This document shows positions 9,237-16,740 of a stretch of 39,676 nucleotides of DNA, one piece after another. Source of the stretch: Candidatus Nomurabacteria bacterium. Lineage in GTDB: Bacteria; Patescibacteriota; Minisyncoccia; Phycocordibacterales; UBA9973. The notes under the pieces were generated by a model that worked only from the letters and a program-made list of their open reading frames with translations, was not told the DNA's origin and did not search any database. Location: contig JAHFNH010000006.1 in the NCBI GenBank assembly GCA_023267435.1, forward strand, positions 1-39,676, read 5' to 3'. The translations under genes were made by a program, and so were the position numbers. The stretch's first letter is position 1. The number at the start of each line of letters is the position of its first letter.

Positions 9237-9785
9237 ATGATGTATTTTTGGATAATTTTATTGGTAGTTTTGTTTTGGGCTGTTTTTTCTTTTAACGGTC
9301 TTGTCTCATTGCGCAATCGTGCCAAGGAAGCTTGGGCGGATATCGAAGTGCAATTAAAGCGCCGTTATGACCTTATTCCTAATTTAGTGAATACAGTGAA
9401 AGGTTATGCCACTCATGAATCTAGTGCCTTTGAAAATGTCACCAAGGCTCGCAGTGCTGCGATGGGCGCAGGGAATATCACAGACAAAGGTGTGGCTGAG
9501 AATCAACTTGCTGGCGCATTGAAATCTGTTTTTGCTATTGCTGAAGCGTACCCAGAATTAAAAGCCAACCAAAACTTTTTAGCTTTGCAATCAGAACTTT
9601 CCGACACTGAAAATAAAATTCAATCCGCTCGCAGATTTTATAATGCAAATGTCCGTGATCTGAATACTAAAGCAGAAGTTTTTCCATCAAATATAATAGC
9701 GAAAATATTTAATTTTTCTAAAATGGATTTCTTTGATCTAGGTGACAACGACGCCGCTCAGAATCCTGTAGAAGTAAAATTTTAA
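9237..9785 (+). CDS. lemA: LemA family protein
   Basis: 'NRAKEAWADIEVQLKRRYDLIPNLVNTVKGYATHE', 'RRFYNANVRDLNTKAEVFPSNIIA'. Confidence 0.95.
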   Translation: MMYFWIILLVVLFWAVFSFNGLVSLRNRAKEAWADIEVQLKRRYDLIPNLVNTVKGYATHESSAFENVTKARSAAMGAGNITDKGVAENQLAGALKSVFAIAEAYPELKANQNFLALQSELSDTENKIQSARRFYNANVRDLNTKAEVFPSNIIAKIFNFSKMDFFDLGDNDAAQNPVEVKF

Positions 9786-9801
9786 TATTTTTTTAAATTC
9801 A

Positions 9802-10317
9802 ATGAAAAAAAATTATAAATCAGGAATAGCTATAACTACTTTAATATTAATTATTGCAACAGTGGCGGTTGGCGGTCTTTATTTATTTAGTAAAAAACAA
9901 ACATCACAAGTTAAAGAAAATCAAAAGACAGTTTCTAATCAGAACTATGTAAAAAACAATAATATTATTCCAAATCCAAATAGTACCTCAAGTAAAAATA
10001 TTACTCTCGGTAAAGAATTTATTGCACATAAAGGAGAGAAATTTGTAGTTGATGGATCTTACGGAGATATCTTTGAGATAACTGATTTTTACAATGTAGG
10101 TCCTTGTCCTACTGGTGCAAATTGTTTTTTGATGAGTGGCCAAGCTGTCTTTTATCAAATAAAAACAGCAGATAGTCCTTATGGAAACAAAGGAAGATTA
10201 TATAATAGTCAACTAGAAGAGGATTTAAAAATTATGCCGTATTCAGTTTTTGTAAATGGTTCTGATTATGAAACATATGCCAGAATAGTTCTTCAAATAC
10301 AAGGCAAAAATCAATAA
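9802..10317 (+). CDS. Hypothetical membrane-anchored protein
   Basis: N-terminal TM, low-complexity linker, C-terminal domain; lies between lemA and htpX. Confidence 0.7.
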   Translation: MKKNYKSGIAITTLILIIATVAVGGLYLFSKKQTSQVKENQKTVSNQNYVKNNNIIPNPNSTSSKNITLGKEFIAHKGEKFVVDGSYGDIFEITDFYNVGPCPTGANCFLMSGQAVFYQIKTADSPYGNKGRLYNSQLEEDLKIMPYSVFVNGSDYETYARIVLQIQGKNQ

Positions 10318-10326
10318 ACATTTTTG

Positions 10327-11250
10327 ATGGCAACGCTATACACTCAACAATCAAAAAATGTGACGAAGACTTGGTTTTTGATGACCTTGTTTTTGGTCGT
10401 GGTTATTTCTATCGGTTTTGTTTTTGCACAATATTACAGAAATTCAAATATTCTTTATTTTTTTATAATTTTTAGTGTTGGCATGAACATCGCGAGTTAT
10501 TGGTATTCCGACAAGATTACTCTCGCCGTGAATCACGCTCGTCCCGTAAAGAGGGAAGAAGACCGAGAACTTTGGAATATTGTTGAGAATCTTTCAATTA
10601 CTGCCGGTTTACCGATGCCGAAACTTTATATTATCGATGATCCATCACCTAATGCTTTCGCGACCGGTAGAGACAAAGAACACGCAGTCGTGTGTGTGAC
10701 TTCTGGAATTATGCAAATACTCGACAGGTCTGAACTCGAAGGTGTGATAGCGCACGAGCTTTCGCATATCGGTAACAGAGATATTTTACTTTCGACTGTC
10801 GTGGTTGTTCTTGTGGGTTTTGTTTCGCTTCTGGCGAATGTTTTTTTACGTTCGATGTTTTGGGGAGGAGGAAGAAACAGGGATGACAATAATAATAGTA
10901 ATGCAATATTTATGATTTTAGGAATTGTACTTTCAATTCTTGCACCGATTTTTGCGACACTCATCCAGCTCGCAATTTCCCGCAAGAGAGAATTTTTGGC
11001 TGATGCATCTGGTGCACTACTCACTCGTTATCCTGAAGGTTTAGCGAATGCATTAATAAAAATAGATAAATATTCTCAGCCGATGAAATATGCCAACCCA
11101 GCCACCGCACATCTTTTTATTGCAGATCCGTTTGCTTCGTCCCGCCGAAGCCTTGGCGAAGGGGGAGAGAGAATGGTAAAAAAAGCAACTAGCCTTTTCG
11201 CAACTCATCCTCCTGTAGAATTGAGAGTTAAAGCACTTTTGGGAAAGTAA
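10327..11250 (+). CDS. htpX: Protease HtpX (M48 family)
   Basis: 'GVIAHELSHIGNRDIL' (HExxH), 'RKREFLADASGALLTRYPEGLANAL', 'FATHPPVELRVKAL'. Start chosen at ATG 10327 rather than TTG 10324. Confidence 0.94.
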   Translation: MATLYTQQSKNVTKTWFLMTLFLVVVISIGFVFAQYYRNSNILYFFIIFSVGMNIASYWYSDKITLAVNHARPVKREEDRELWNIVENLSITAGLPMPKLYIIDDPSPNAFATGRDKEHAVVCVTSGIMQILDRSELEGVIAHELSHIGNRDILLSTVVVVLVGFVSLLANVFLRSMFWGGGRNRDDNNNSNAIFMILGIVLSILAPIFATLIQLAISRKREFLADASGALLTRYPEGLANALIKIDKYSQPMKYANPATAHLFIADPFASSRRSLGEGGERMVKKATSLFATHPPVELRVKALLGK

Positions 11251-11275
11251 AATTTCCATTTTCCCTTTATTTTGC

Positions 11276-11319
11276 TATACCCCAACACCAATTTTGAATT
11301 AAATTGGTGTTGGGGTATA
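11276..11319 (+). repeat. 19-bp perfect inverted repeat in front of gatC
   Basis: tataccccaacaccaattt (11276-11294) - tgaatt - aaattggtgttggggtata (11301-11319). Confidence 0.9.
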
Positions 11320-11327
11320 CTTTCTTT

Positions 11328-11600
11328 ATGGAAATTAAGGATATAGAAAACCTAGCGGAATTGGCGAAAATTGAGCTCACAGACGCAGAAAAAGAGACTG
11401 TCTTAAAAGATTTAGACGGTGTTTTGGGTTATGTGAAGCAGATTGAGTCTGTGGAGGTGAGTGATATAACACCAGCCTATGCAAACAGAAATATTTCTCG
11501 CGAAGATGTACTTGAACCTCGAGAATTTTCCCGTGAAGAAATTATTTCACAGTTTCCAGATAGTCAGGATGGGTTTGTTAAGGTGAAAAAGATTTTATAA
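11328..11600 (+). CDS. gatC: Asp-tRNA(Asn)/Glu-tRNA(Gln) amidotransferase subunit GatC
   Basis: 'MEIKDIENLAELAKIELTDAEKETVLKDLDGVLGYVKQIESVEVSDI'. ATG 11328 preferred over the ORF-track start at 11304, which lies inside the inverted repeat. Confidence 0.9.
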   Translation: MEIKDIENLAELAKIELTDAEKETVLKDLDGVLGYVKQIESVEVSDITPAYANRNISREDVLEPREFSREEIISQFPDSQDGFVKVKKIL

Positions 11601-11608
11601 TATGAAAT

Positions 11609-11693
11609 GCAAAATTTCTTAAAATTTTTGAGCCTTCGCCCTCGGAGTCATAGGACAGGGAACCCACGACTTTTAAAATTTTAAAAATTTTGC
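11609..11693 (+). repeat. Imperfect ~21-bp terminal inverted repeat element between gatC and gatA
   Basis: gcaaaatttcttaaaattttt (11609-11629) versus ..aaaattttaaaaattttgc (to 11693), about one mismatch; GC-richer centre 'gagccttcgccctcggagtcataggacagggaacccacgac'. Confidence 0.6.
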
Positions 11694-11703
11694 AAACAAA
11701 AAA

Positions 11704-13116
11704 ATGGATATAAAAAATTTAACAATTACGAAAGCAGGAGAGATGATGAAAAAAGGAGAATTAACTTCTTTGGATTTAGTCTCAGCTTGTTTAAAAAATA
11801 TTGAAGAAAAAAATAAAGAATTAAATGTCTTCTTGGAAGTTTTTGGTGATGCATTAGATCAAGCTAAAAAAGCAGACGAGATCATTAAAGCAGGGAAGGG
11901 TGGAAAATTAACAGGTATACCAATAGCAATCAAAGACAATATTTTAATCATTGGCAAAAAAGTTAGTGCTGGTTCCAAGATGCTCGAGAATTATTCTGCG
12001 AGTTATGATGCTTTTGTAATTACAAAATTAAAAGCCGAAGGTGCCGTTTTAATCGGAAGAGTAAATATGGATGAATTCGCGATGGGCTCTTCGACAGAAA
12101 ATTCTGCTTATGGAGTAGTCAGAAATCCAATAGACCCGACTCGTGTTCCAGGAGGATCTTCGGGTGGCTCCGCTGCGGCAGTCGCAGCTGGTATGTGTTT
12201 AGGTGCTCTAGGAAGCGATACAGGAGGCTCTATTCGCCAACCAGCGAGCTTTTGTGGACTTGTCGGTATGAAGCCGACATATGGCGCAGTTTCTCGTTCT
12301 GGACTCATTGCTATGTCTTCTAGCTTGGATCAAATTGGTCCGATCACAAAGACTTCCGAAGATGCTCAAATTATTTTTAATGCGATAGTTGGTAAAGATA
12401 AAATGGATGCAACATCTATTGAATTAACTCCCCACCTTAATAAGGAGGGGGTTGGGGGTGGTAAAAAAATCGGTGTGCCACGAGGATGGCTCAAAGAAGG
12501 AGTAGATACAGAAATTCTGAAAAACTTTGAAGAGTCACTAGAAAAATTAAAAAATAAAGGTTACGAAATAGTAGATATTGATTTACCTTATTCGAAATTC
12601 TCTTTGGCTGTTTATTATATTCTGATGCCAGCAGAAGTTTCTACAAACCTATCGCGTCTCGATGGTGTGCGTTATGGATTGCGAGTAGAAGGGAAGGATG
12701 TGGCTGATACATACAAAAAAAGCCGTTCCGCTGGTTTTGGTATTGAAACTCGCCGAAGAATTATTTTAGGTACTTATGTTTTGTCACACGGATATTATGA
12801 TGCTTACTACAACAAAGCTTGGAAAGTGCGCCACGCTATCGAAAAAGAATTTGAAGATATTTTCAAAAAAGTTAATTTCATTGCAACGCCGACGACACCG
12901 ACACCCGCTTTTAAATTTGGAGAAAAGAAAGATCCTTTGCAAATGTATTTGTCAGATATTTTCACCGTGCCAGCCAACATTGCCGGAGTGCCGGGTATCT
13001 CTGTGCCGAGTGGATTTTCTAAAGAAGGCTTGCCACTAGGTGTTCAATTTATGGCTCCTTGGTCAGTTGATCAATCATTATTTGCTATCGGGCAAGATTT
13101 AGGAGAAAATATATAG
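11704..13116 (+). CDS. gatA: Asp-tRNA(Asn)/Glu-tRNA(Gln) amidotransferase subunit GatA
   Basis: Amidase signature 'GRVNMDEFAMGSSTENSAYGVVRNPIDPTRVPGGSSGGSAAAVAAG'. Confidence 0.95.
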   Translation: MDIKNLTITKAGEMMKKGELTSLDLVSACLKNIEEKNKELNVFLEVFGDALDQAKKADEIIKAGKGGKLTGIPIAIKDNILIIGKKVSAGSKMLENYSASYDAFVITKLKAEGAVLIGRVNMDEFAMGSSTENSAYGVVRNPIDPTRVPGGSSGGSAAAVAAGMCLGALGSDTGGSIRQPASFCGLVGMKPTYGAVSRSGLIAMSSSLDQIGPITKTSEDAQIIFNAIVGKDKMDATSIELTPHLNKEGVGGGKKIGVPRGWLKEGVDTEILKNFEESLEKLKNKGYEIVDIDLPYSKFSLAVYYILMPAEVSTNLSRLDGVRYGLRVEGKDVADTYKKSRSAGFGIETRRRIILGTYVLSHGYYDAYYNKAWKVRHAIEKEFEDIFKKVNFIATPTTPTPAFKFGEKKDPLQMYLSDIFTVPANIAGVPGISVPSGFSKEGLPLGVQFMAPWSVDQSLFAIGQDLGENI

Positions 13117-13119
13117 TAT

Positions 13120-13764
13120 ATGGATCTATTAAAATATTTAAATCCTAATTCTACTTCTGGCCAACCTCCTTTTAGTCCGACATTTCTTAACCTTGAATAT
13201 ATATTCAATCAGATTTTGCATTTTTTCCAAAGTTTATTTGGCGGTTTTATTTCTGACAGCTTCCTTCTTTTTTTGAAACTTTTTTTCGCTCTTTTAGCTA
13301 TTTTTTTCATCATCATTATCGGCTATTCTCTTTCCAGAATAATGGAAATACAAAAAAAAGAGAAAGAGCATTTAGAACATGAAATAGCCGAGTATGCTCA
13401 TAAACACGCTGAGAAAGAAAAAACTGGAGGAGAGGGAACTGACAGACCTAGAAATGAGCGCTGGGTGAATGTTTTGAAATATCTTTCATCAATTAATTCG
13501 AGCGACTGGAAGCTGGCAGTTATGGAAGCTGATTCGATGCTTGAAAATTTAACTGATCAGATTGAATTACAGGGAGACAATTTGGGCGAGCGTTTAAAGG
13601 CAGCCGATAAGGAAAAATTTAAATCTTTAGACGATGCTTGGGAGGCGCACATTGTCCGCAATAAAATAGCTCACGGAGGATTGAGCTATGACTTGACTCA
13701 ACATGAAGCAAATAGGGTGGTAGTCCTATACGAAAACGTATTTCGAGAATTTGGTTATATATAG
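13120..13764 (+). CDS. Membrane-anchored protein with C-terminal HEPN-like RNxxxH motif (214 aa)
   Basis: TM segment 'LFFALLAIFFIIIIGYSLSRI', charged coiled-coil, alpha-helical domain ending 'AHIVRNKIAHGGLSYDLTQHEANRVVVLYENVFREFGYI'. Confidence 0.7.
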   Translation: MDLLKYLNPNSTSGQPPFSPTFLNLEYIFNQILHFFQSLFGGFISDSFLLFLKLFFALLAIFFIIIIGYSLSRIMEIQKKEKEHLEHEIAEYAHKHAEKEKTGGEGTDRPRNERWVNVLKYLSSINSSDWKLAVMEADSMLENLTDQIELQGDNLGERLKAADKEKFKSLDDAWEAHIVRNKIAHGGLSYDLTQHEANRVVVLYENVFREFGYI

Positions 13765-13816
13765 TTTACTTTTTTAAAATTTCAGGTATACTATTTTAGT
13801 GCTAAAAGCTATCTAT

Positions 13817-13887
13817 AGCGGGATAGAGAAGAGGCATCTCGCAAGGCTCATAACCTTGAGACGGCCGTTCGATTCGGCCTCCCGCAA
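13817..13887 (+). tRNA. tRNA-Met (CAT), probably initiator
   Basis: Acceptor gcggga/tcccgc with unpaired A1:A72, D-stem gaga/tctc, anticodon arm caagg-ctCATaa-ccttg, T-arm ggccg-ttcgatt-cggcc. CCA not encoded. Confidence 0.85.
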
Positions 13888-13963
13888 CAAGCAAGTGCTA
13901 AAAACGACGGCTCTGCCTTAGGCATCGCAACGTCGTCATGCTTTACTCGGTGGTAACGCTCTC

Positions 13964-13993
13964 GACAAAAAGCAAAGCAGTTTGCTTTTTGTC
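13964..13993 (+). repeat. 13-bp perfect hairpin running into the 5' end of the second tRNA
   Basis: gacaaaaagcaaa - gcag - tttgctttttgtc; the last 3 nt are tRNA nt 1-3. Confidence 0.85.
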
Positions 13994-14065
13994 GGCGTAG
14001 CTCAGACGGTTAGAGCGTGGGACTCATAAGCCCAAGGTCGGAGGTTCGATTCCTCCCGCCGACAC
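13991..14065 (+). tRNA. tRNA-Met (CAT anticodon; elongator Met, or Ile2 if lysidine-modified)
   Basis: Acceptor gtcggcg/cgccgac, D-arm gctc..gagc, anticodon loop ctCATaa, T-arm ggagg-ttcgatt-cctcc. Confidence 0.88.
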
Positions 14066-14108
14066 AACAAATTGGAAGATTTTTCCATTTGTGGTAGATT
14101 ATATCAAT

Positions 14109-14180
14109 GCGACTGTAGCTCAACGGTAGAGCACCCGCCTGTCACGTGGGAGGCCGTGGGGTCAGCACCCATCAGTCGCG
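14109..14180 (+). tRNA. tRNA-Asp (GTC) with non-canonical T-loop
   Basis: Acceptor gcgactg/cagtcgc, D-arm gctc/gagc, anticodon arm cccgc-ctGTCac-gtggg, T-arm gtggg-gtcagca-cccat (loop is not TTCRANN). Confidence 0.75.
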
Positions 14181-14186
14181 CAGAAT

Positions 14187-14214
14187 AAAAAAACACTCGA
14201 AAGAGTGTTTTTTT
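14187..14214 (+). terminator. Rho-independent terminator after tRNA-Asp
   Basis: aaaaaacactc-gaaa-gagtgtttttt. Confidence 0.8.
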
Positions 14215-14216
14215 AT

Positions 14217-14361
14217 TGCGACTGAAGAAATATCTGTGAGATATTTCGTTGGGTGCTGACGGTCGGAACGATGTTTTGTCAGCAGACAAAACCGTGAGAC
14301 GGGGTCGCGAAATTTTCGAGCGACGGCGAGAAAATATTTGTGACCTAGCCCATCAGTCGCG
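14217..14361 (+). other. Structured intergenic element bounded by the tRNA-Asp acceptor sequences
   Basis: tgcgactga (14217-14225) / tcagtcgcg (14353-14361). Internal hairpins gaaatatct-gtg-agatatttc and gttttgtc-agca-gacaaaac. Contains gggtgctgac, reverse complement of the tRNA T-arm gtcagcaccc. Confidence 0.55.
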
Positions 14362-14391
14362 TCAATTCTATATACTTGTTATAATAAAAAC

Positions 14392-14823
14392 ATGGAAGAT
14401 GAAAAATTTGTTATAAAAGCTAGGGCAGTTATTCTACATGAAGGGAAACTTTTAGCAGTACAACATCCGCATGATGCTAGTTTTGTGGCGCTTCCGGGAG
14501 GAAAATTGGAATGGGGAGAAGATATAAAAGGATGTCTGTCTAGAGAGATGATTGAAGAACTTGGAGTGAAGCCAGACATAGGTAGGTTGTTTTATATAAA
14601 CAATTATACCCAATCTGATGGTAAACAATATGTGGAATTCTTCTTTGAAGTAAAAAATGGTGCAGATTATTTAGATACTGAAAAACTTGCTCGTTCTCAT
14701 GCTCATGAAATTGCAAAAATAGTTTGGGTAAGTCCCAGTGATGATTTTAATATGCTTCCAAAAACTTTTGCTGAAGACTTTAAAGCAGGGAAGGTGGTTT
14801 CAGACGAGGTTATATTTATTTAG
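14392..14823 (+). CDS. NUDIX hydrolase
   Basis: NUDIX box 'GGKLEWGEDIKGCLSREMIEELGV'. Confidence 0.93.
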   Translation: MEDEKFVIKARAVILHEGKLLAVQHPHDASFVALPGGKLEWGEDIKGCLSREMIEELGVKPDIGRLFYINNYTQSDGKQYVEFFFEVKNGADYLDTEKLARSHAHEIAKIVWVSPSDDFNMLPKTFAEDFKAGKVVSDEVIFI

Positions 14824-15226
14824 TCTTACACTTCTCACACTTACATCCAATAGGTTTGATATGTTCATCAAAGTATTCTTTTCCGTAGTCGAAGGTTAAT
14901 TCTTCACCATTTTTTATATTTTTTTTGGCCATATAAAATACTCGTCCTTGCCATATTTCTGGTTCGACATTTGGCCGGCAAGAATGGTTTACATAACGAG
15001 CAGTATTTGATCGTATTGCGCCATCGATGGTTCTTCTGGAATTTATTTCAAAAAGATATTTACTATTGCTTTTGTATTCTTCTTCTTTAGATATTGTCCT
15101 GCCGAAATATTCTATAATACAGGTTCCTTTTTTTATGTCTTCCATTGCGAAAAGTCCCAAGCCCGCACTAGAACGCTTAGCTTTTACTTTACAGTCACTT
15201 ATTTTGTACTTATCTTTTTTTATCAT
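14816..15226 (-). CDS. SET domain-containing protein (lysine methyltransferase-like)
   Basis: 'RSSAGLGLFAMEDIKKGTCIIEYFGRTIS', 'RYVNHSCRPNVE', 'GEELTFDYGKEYF', post-SET 'GCKCEKCKTK'. Confidence 0.92.
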   Translation of the reverse strand: MIKKDKYKISDCKVKAKRSSAGLGLFAMEDIKKGTCIIEYFGRTISKEEEYKSNSKYLFEINSRRTIDGAIRSNTARYVNHSCRPNVEPEIWQGRVFYMAKKNIKNGEELTFDYGKEYFDEHIKPIGCKCEKCKTK

Positions 15227-15314
15227 GAGTGCTTTCGATTATACATTGTTTATTAAAAATATAAAAACATTAAACCCTTTTATATTTTTTGTATTTGTGT
15301 TATTGTGAAAATAC

Positions 15315-16010
15315 ATGCCAGACAAGCAGAAAAAAAATATATGCTTCTTTATTCTTCCGGGATTCAACCCGGATTCTAATTCTGTGGGTGGTATAAAGCA
15401 GGCGCTTGAATCTCTGGGCTATCCGGCTTTTTCAGCAAATTTTTGGGGTAATAATGAAAAGAAAGATTTTTCTAAATTGACGATAGAAGAATGCAGAATT
15501 GGAATTAAAGAAGAAATAGAAAAACTTTCAAAAAATTATGAATATATTATCGGTATTGGTATAAGCCTAGGGGGAGCGCTTCTGCTTGATTATGCGAAAA
15601 ATGAAGATGGGCTTTATTGTGTGGTTAGCGTGGGCACTCCTTTTAAATTAAGATATGAACTTTCTATTAAATTTGGATTGATTATTTTACCATTATTGAG
15701 ATTGTTCTATAAATTAACAAACAGAAAATCTAAATGGGTTGCTTCTGGGAAGGTTGTGCGTTATTTAACGAGAGATTTTATTCAAGATGTCGACCGAGTA
15801 CGTACGAGAGTTTTGTTGTTACACAGTACTTTTGATTTCGTGGCAGAGCGCGAAGTTGTCGATGAATTTTTAAATATGATGTCAAGCACTGATAAGCAAG
15901 TCGTATATATAAAAGATACAGATCATGTTATCAATTATGATAGTGAGATCATTCTCCCAGCTATGTTTGATTTCTTAAGCTTACCTGGTGACAACCTAGA
16001 TGTTATTTAA
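15315..16010 (+). CDS. Alpha/beta hydrolase
   Basis: Nucleophile elbow-like 'GIGISLGGALLLDYA', C-terminal 'STFDFVAEREVVDEFL..DTDHVINYD'. Confidence 0.82.
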   Translation: MPDKQKKNICFFILPGFNPDSNSVGGIKQALESLGYPAFSANFWGNNEKKDFSKLTIEECRIGIKEEIEKLSKNYEYIIGIGISLGGALLLDYAKNEDGLYCVVSVGTPFKLRYELSIKFGLIILPLLRLFYKLTNRKSKWVASGKVVRYLTRDFIQDVDRVRTRVLLLHSTFDFVAEREVVDEFLNMMSSTDKQVVYIKDTDHVINYDSEIILPAMFDFLSLPGDNLDVI

Positions 16011-16011
16011 T

Positions 16012-16725
16012 TTATTTTTTACTCTTGGTTCTTGAGAAGAAAATTACTTTTAAAAAATGAAATAAATAAAGTACACTGATCTTGAAAGTACCTTCAGCTT
16101 TAAATCTGCGGGCAGAAGTTTTCATTGTGAATGATTTATTGAAAACAACTTCTCCTTTTTTTGAAACTCTTTTTGCTGTATCTGTGTCTTCTCCATAAAA
16201 AAGAATATCCGTATTGTATCCGCCAATTTCATTTAACACACTAGCTCTGATCATATTATTTCCTCCGATCAAGATTGCTCCACGTTTCGTAGTGTTCATT
16301 GTTTTATTTGCCCAAGAGTAAATATTTTTTTGAATAAAGAGGGAGAAACTCCTGAAGAAAGGGGAGCCATCAAAATAATCATAAGGGCCAGTGACTGCGA
16401 CAGTTTCCTTATCTTTAAAAGATTCTACTCCTTTTTTTATCCAATCTTTTTCTGGCAAGCAGTCAGCATCCATATTAGCAATAATTTCTCCAGTGGCATT
16501 CTTTCGTCCACATTCTCTCGCATATAATAGTCCCTTTTTCCCTTCATATGCCAATTTTACTGGAAAGTTTTTAGCCACTTCTTCTGTTTTATCAGTACTA
16601 GCATTATTAACGACAATAACTTCGAAATTTTTATAATCTAAGGCACAGACAGCTTTAAGTGTGTCTGCTAGATATTTTTCTTCATTATGAGCCGGTATAA
16701 CAATACTAACTTTTAGTTCTTTCAT
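16012..16725 (-). CDS. Glycosyltransferase family 2
   Basis: 'KVSIVIPAHNEEKYLADTLKAV', 'VVNNASTDKTEEVAK', 'IIANMDADCLPEKDWI'. Confidence 0.93.
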   Translation of the reverse strand: MKELKVSIVIPAHNEEKYLADTLKAVCALDYKNFEVIVVNNASTDKTEEVAKNFPVKLAYEGKKGLLYARECGRKNATGEIIANMDADCLPEKDWIKKGVESFKDKETVAVTGPYDYFDGSPFFRSFSLFIQKNIYSWANKTMNTTKRGAILIGGNNMIRASVLNEIGGYNTDILFYGEDTDTAKRVSKKGEVVFNKSFTMKTSARRFKAEGTFKISVLYLFHFLKVIFFSRTKSKK

Positions 16726-16740
16726 ATTTTTTTTAAATAA

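Noticed and set aside
11304-11327. gatC start at 11304 from the ORF track
   Set aside because: It falls inside the inverted repeat; ATG 11328 gives the normal GatC N-terminus.
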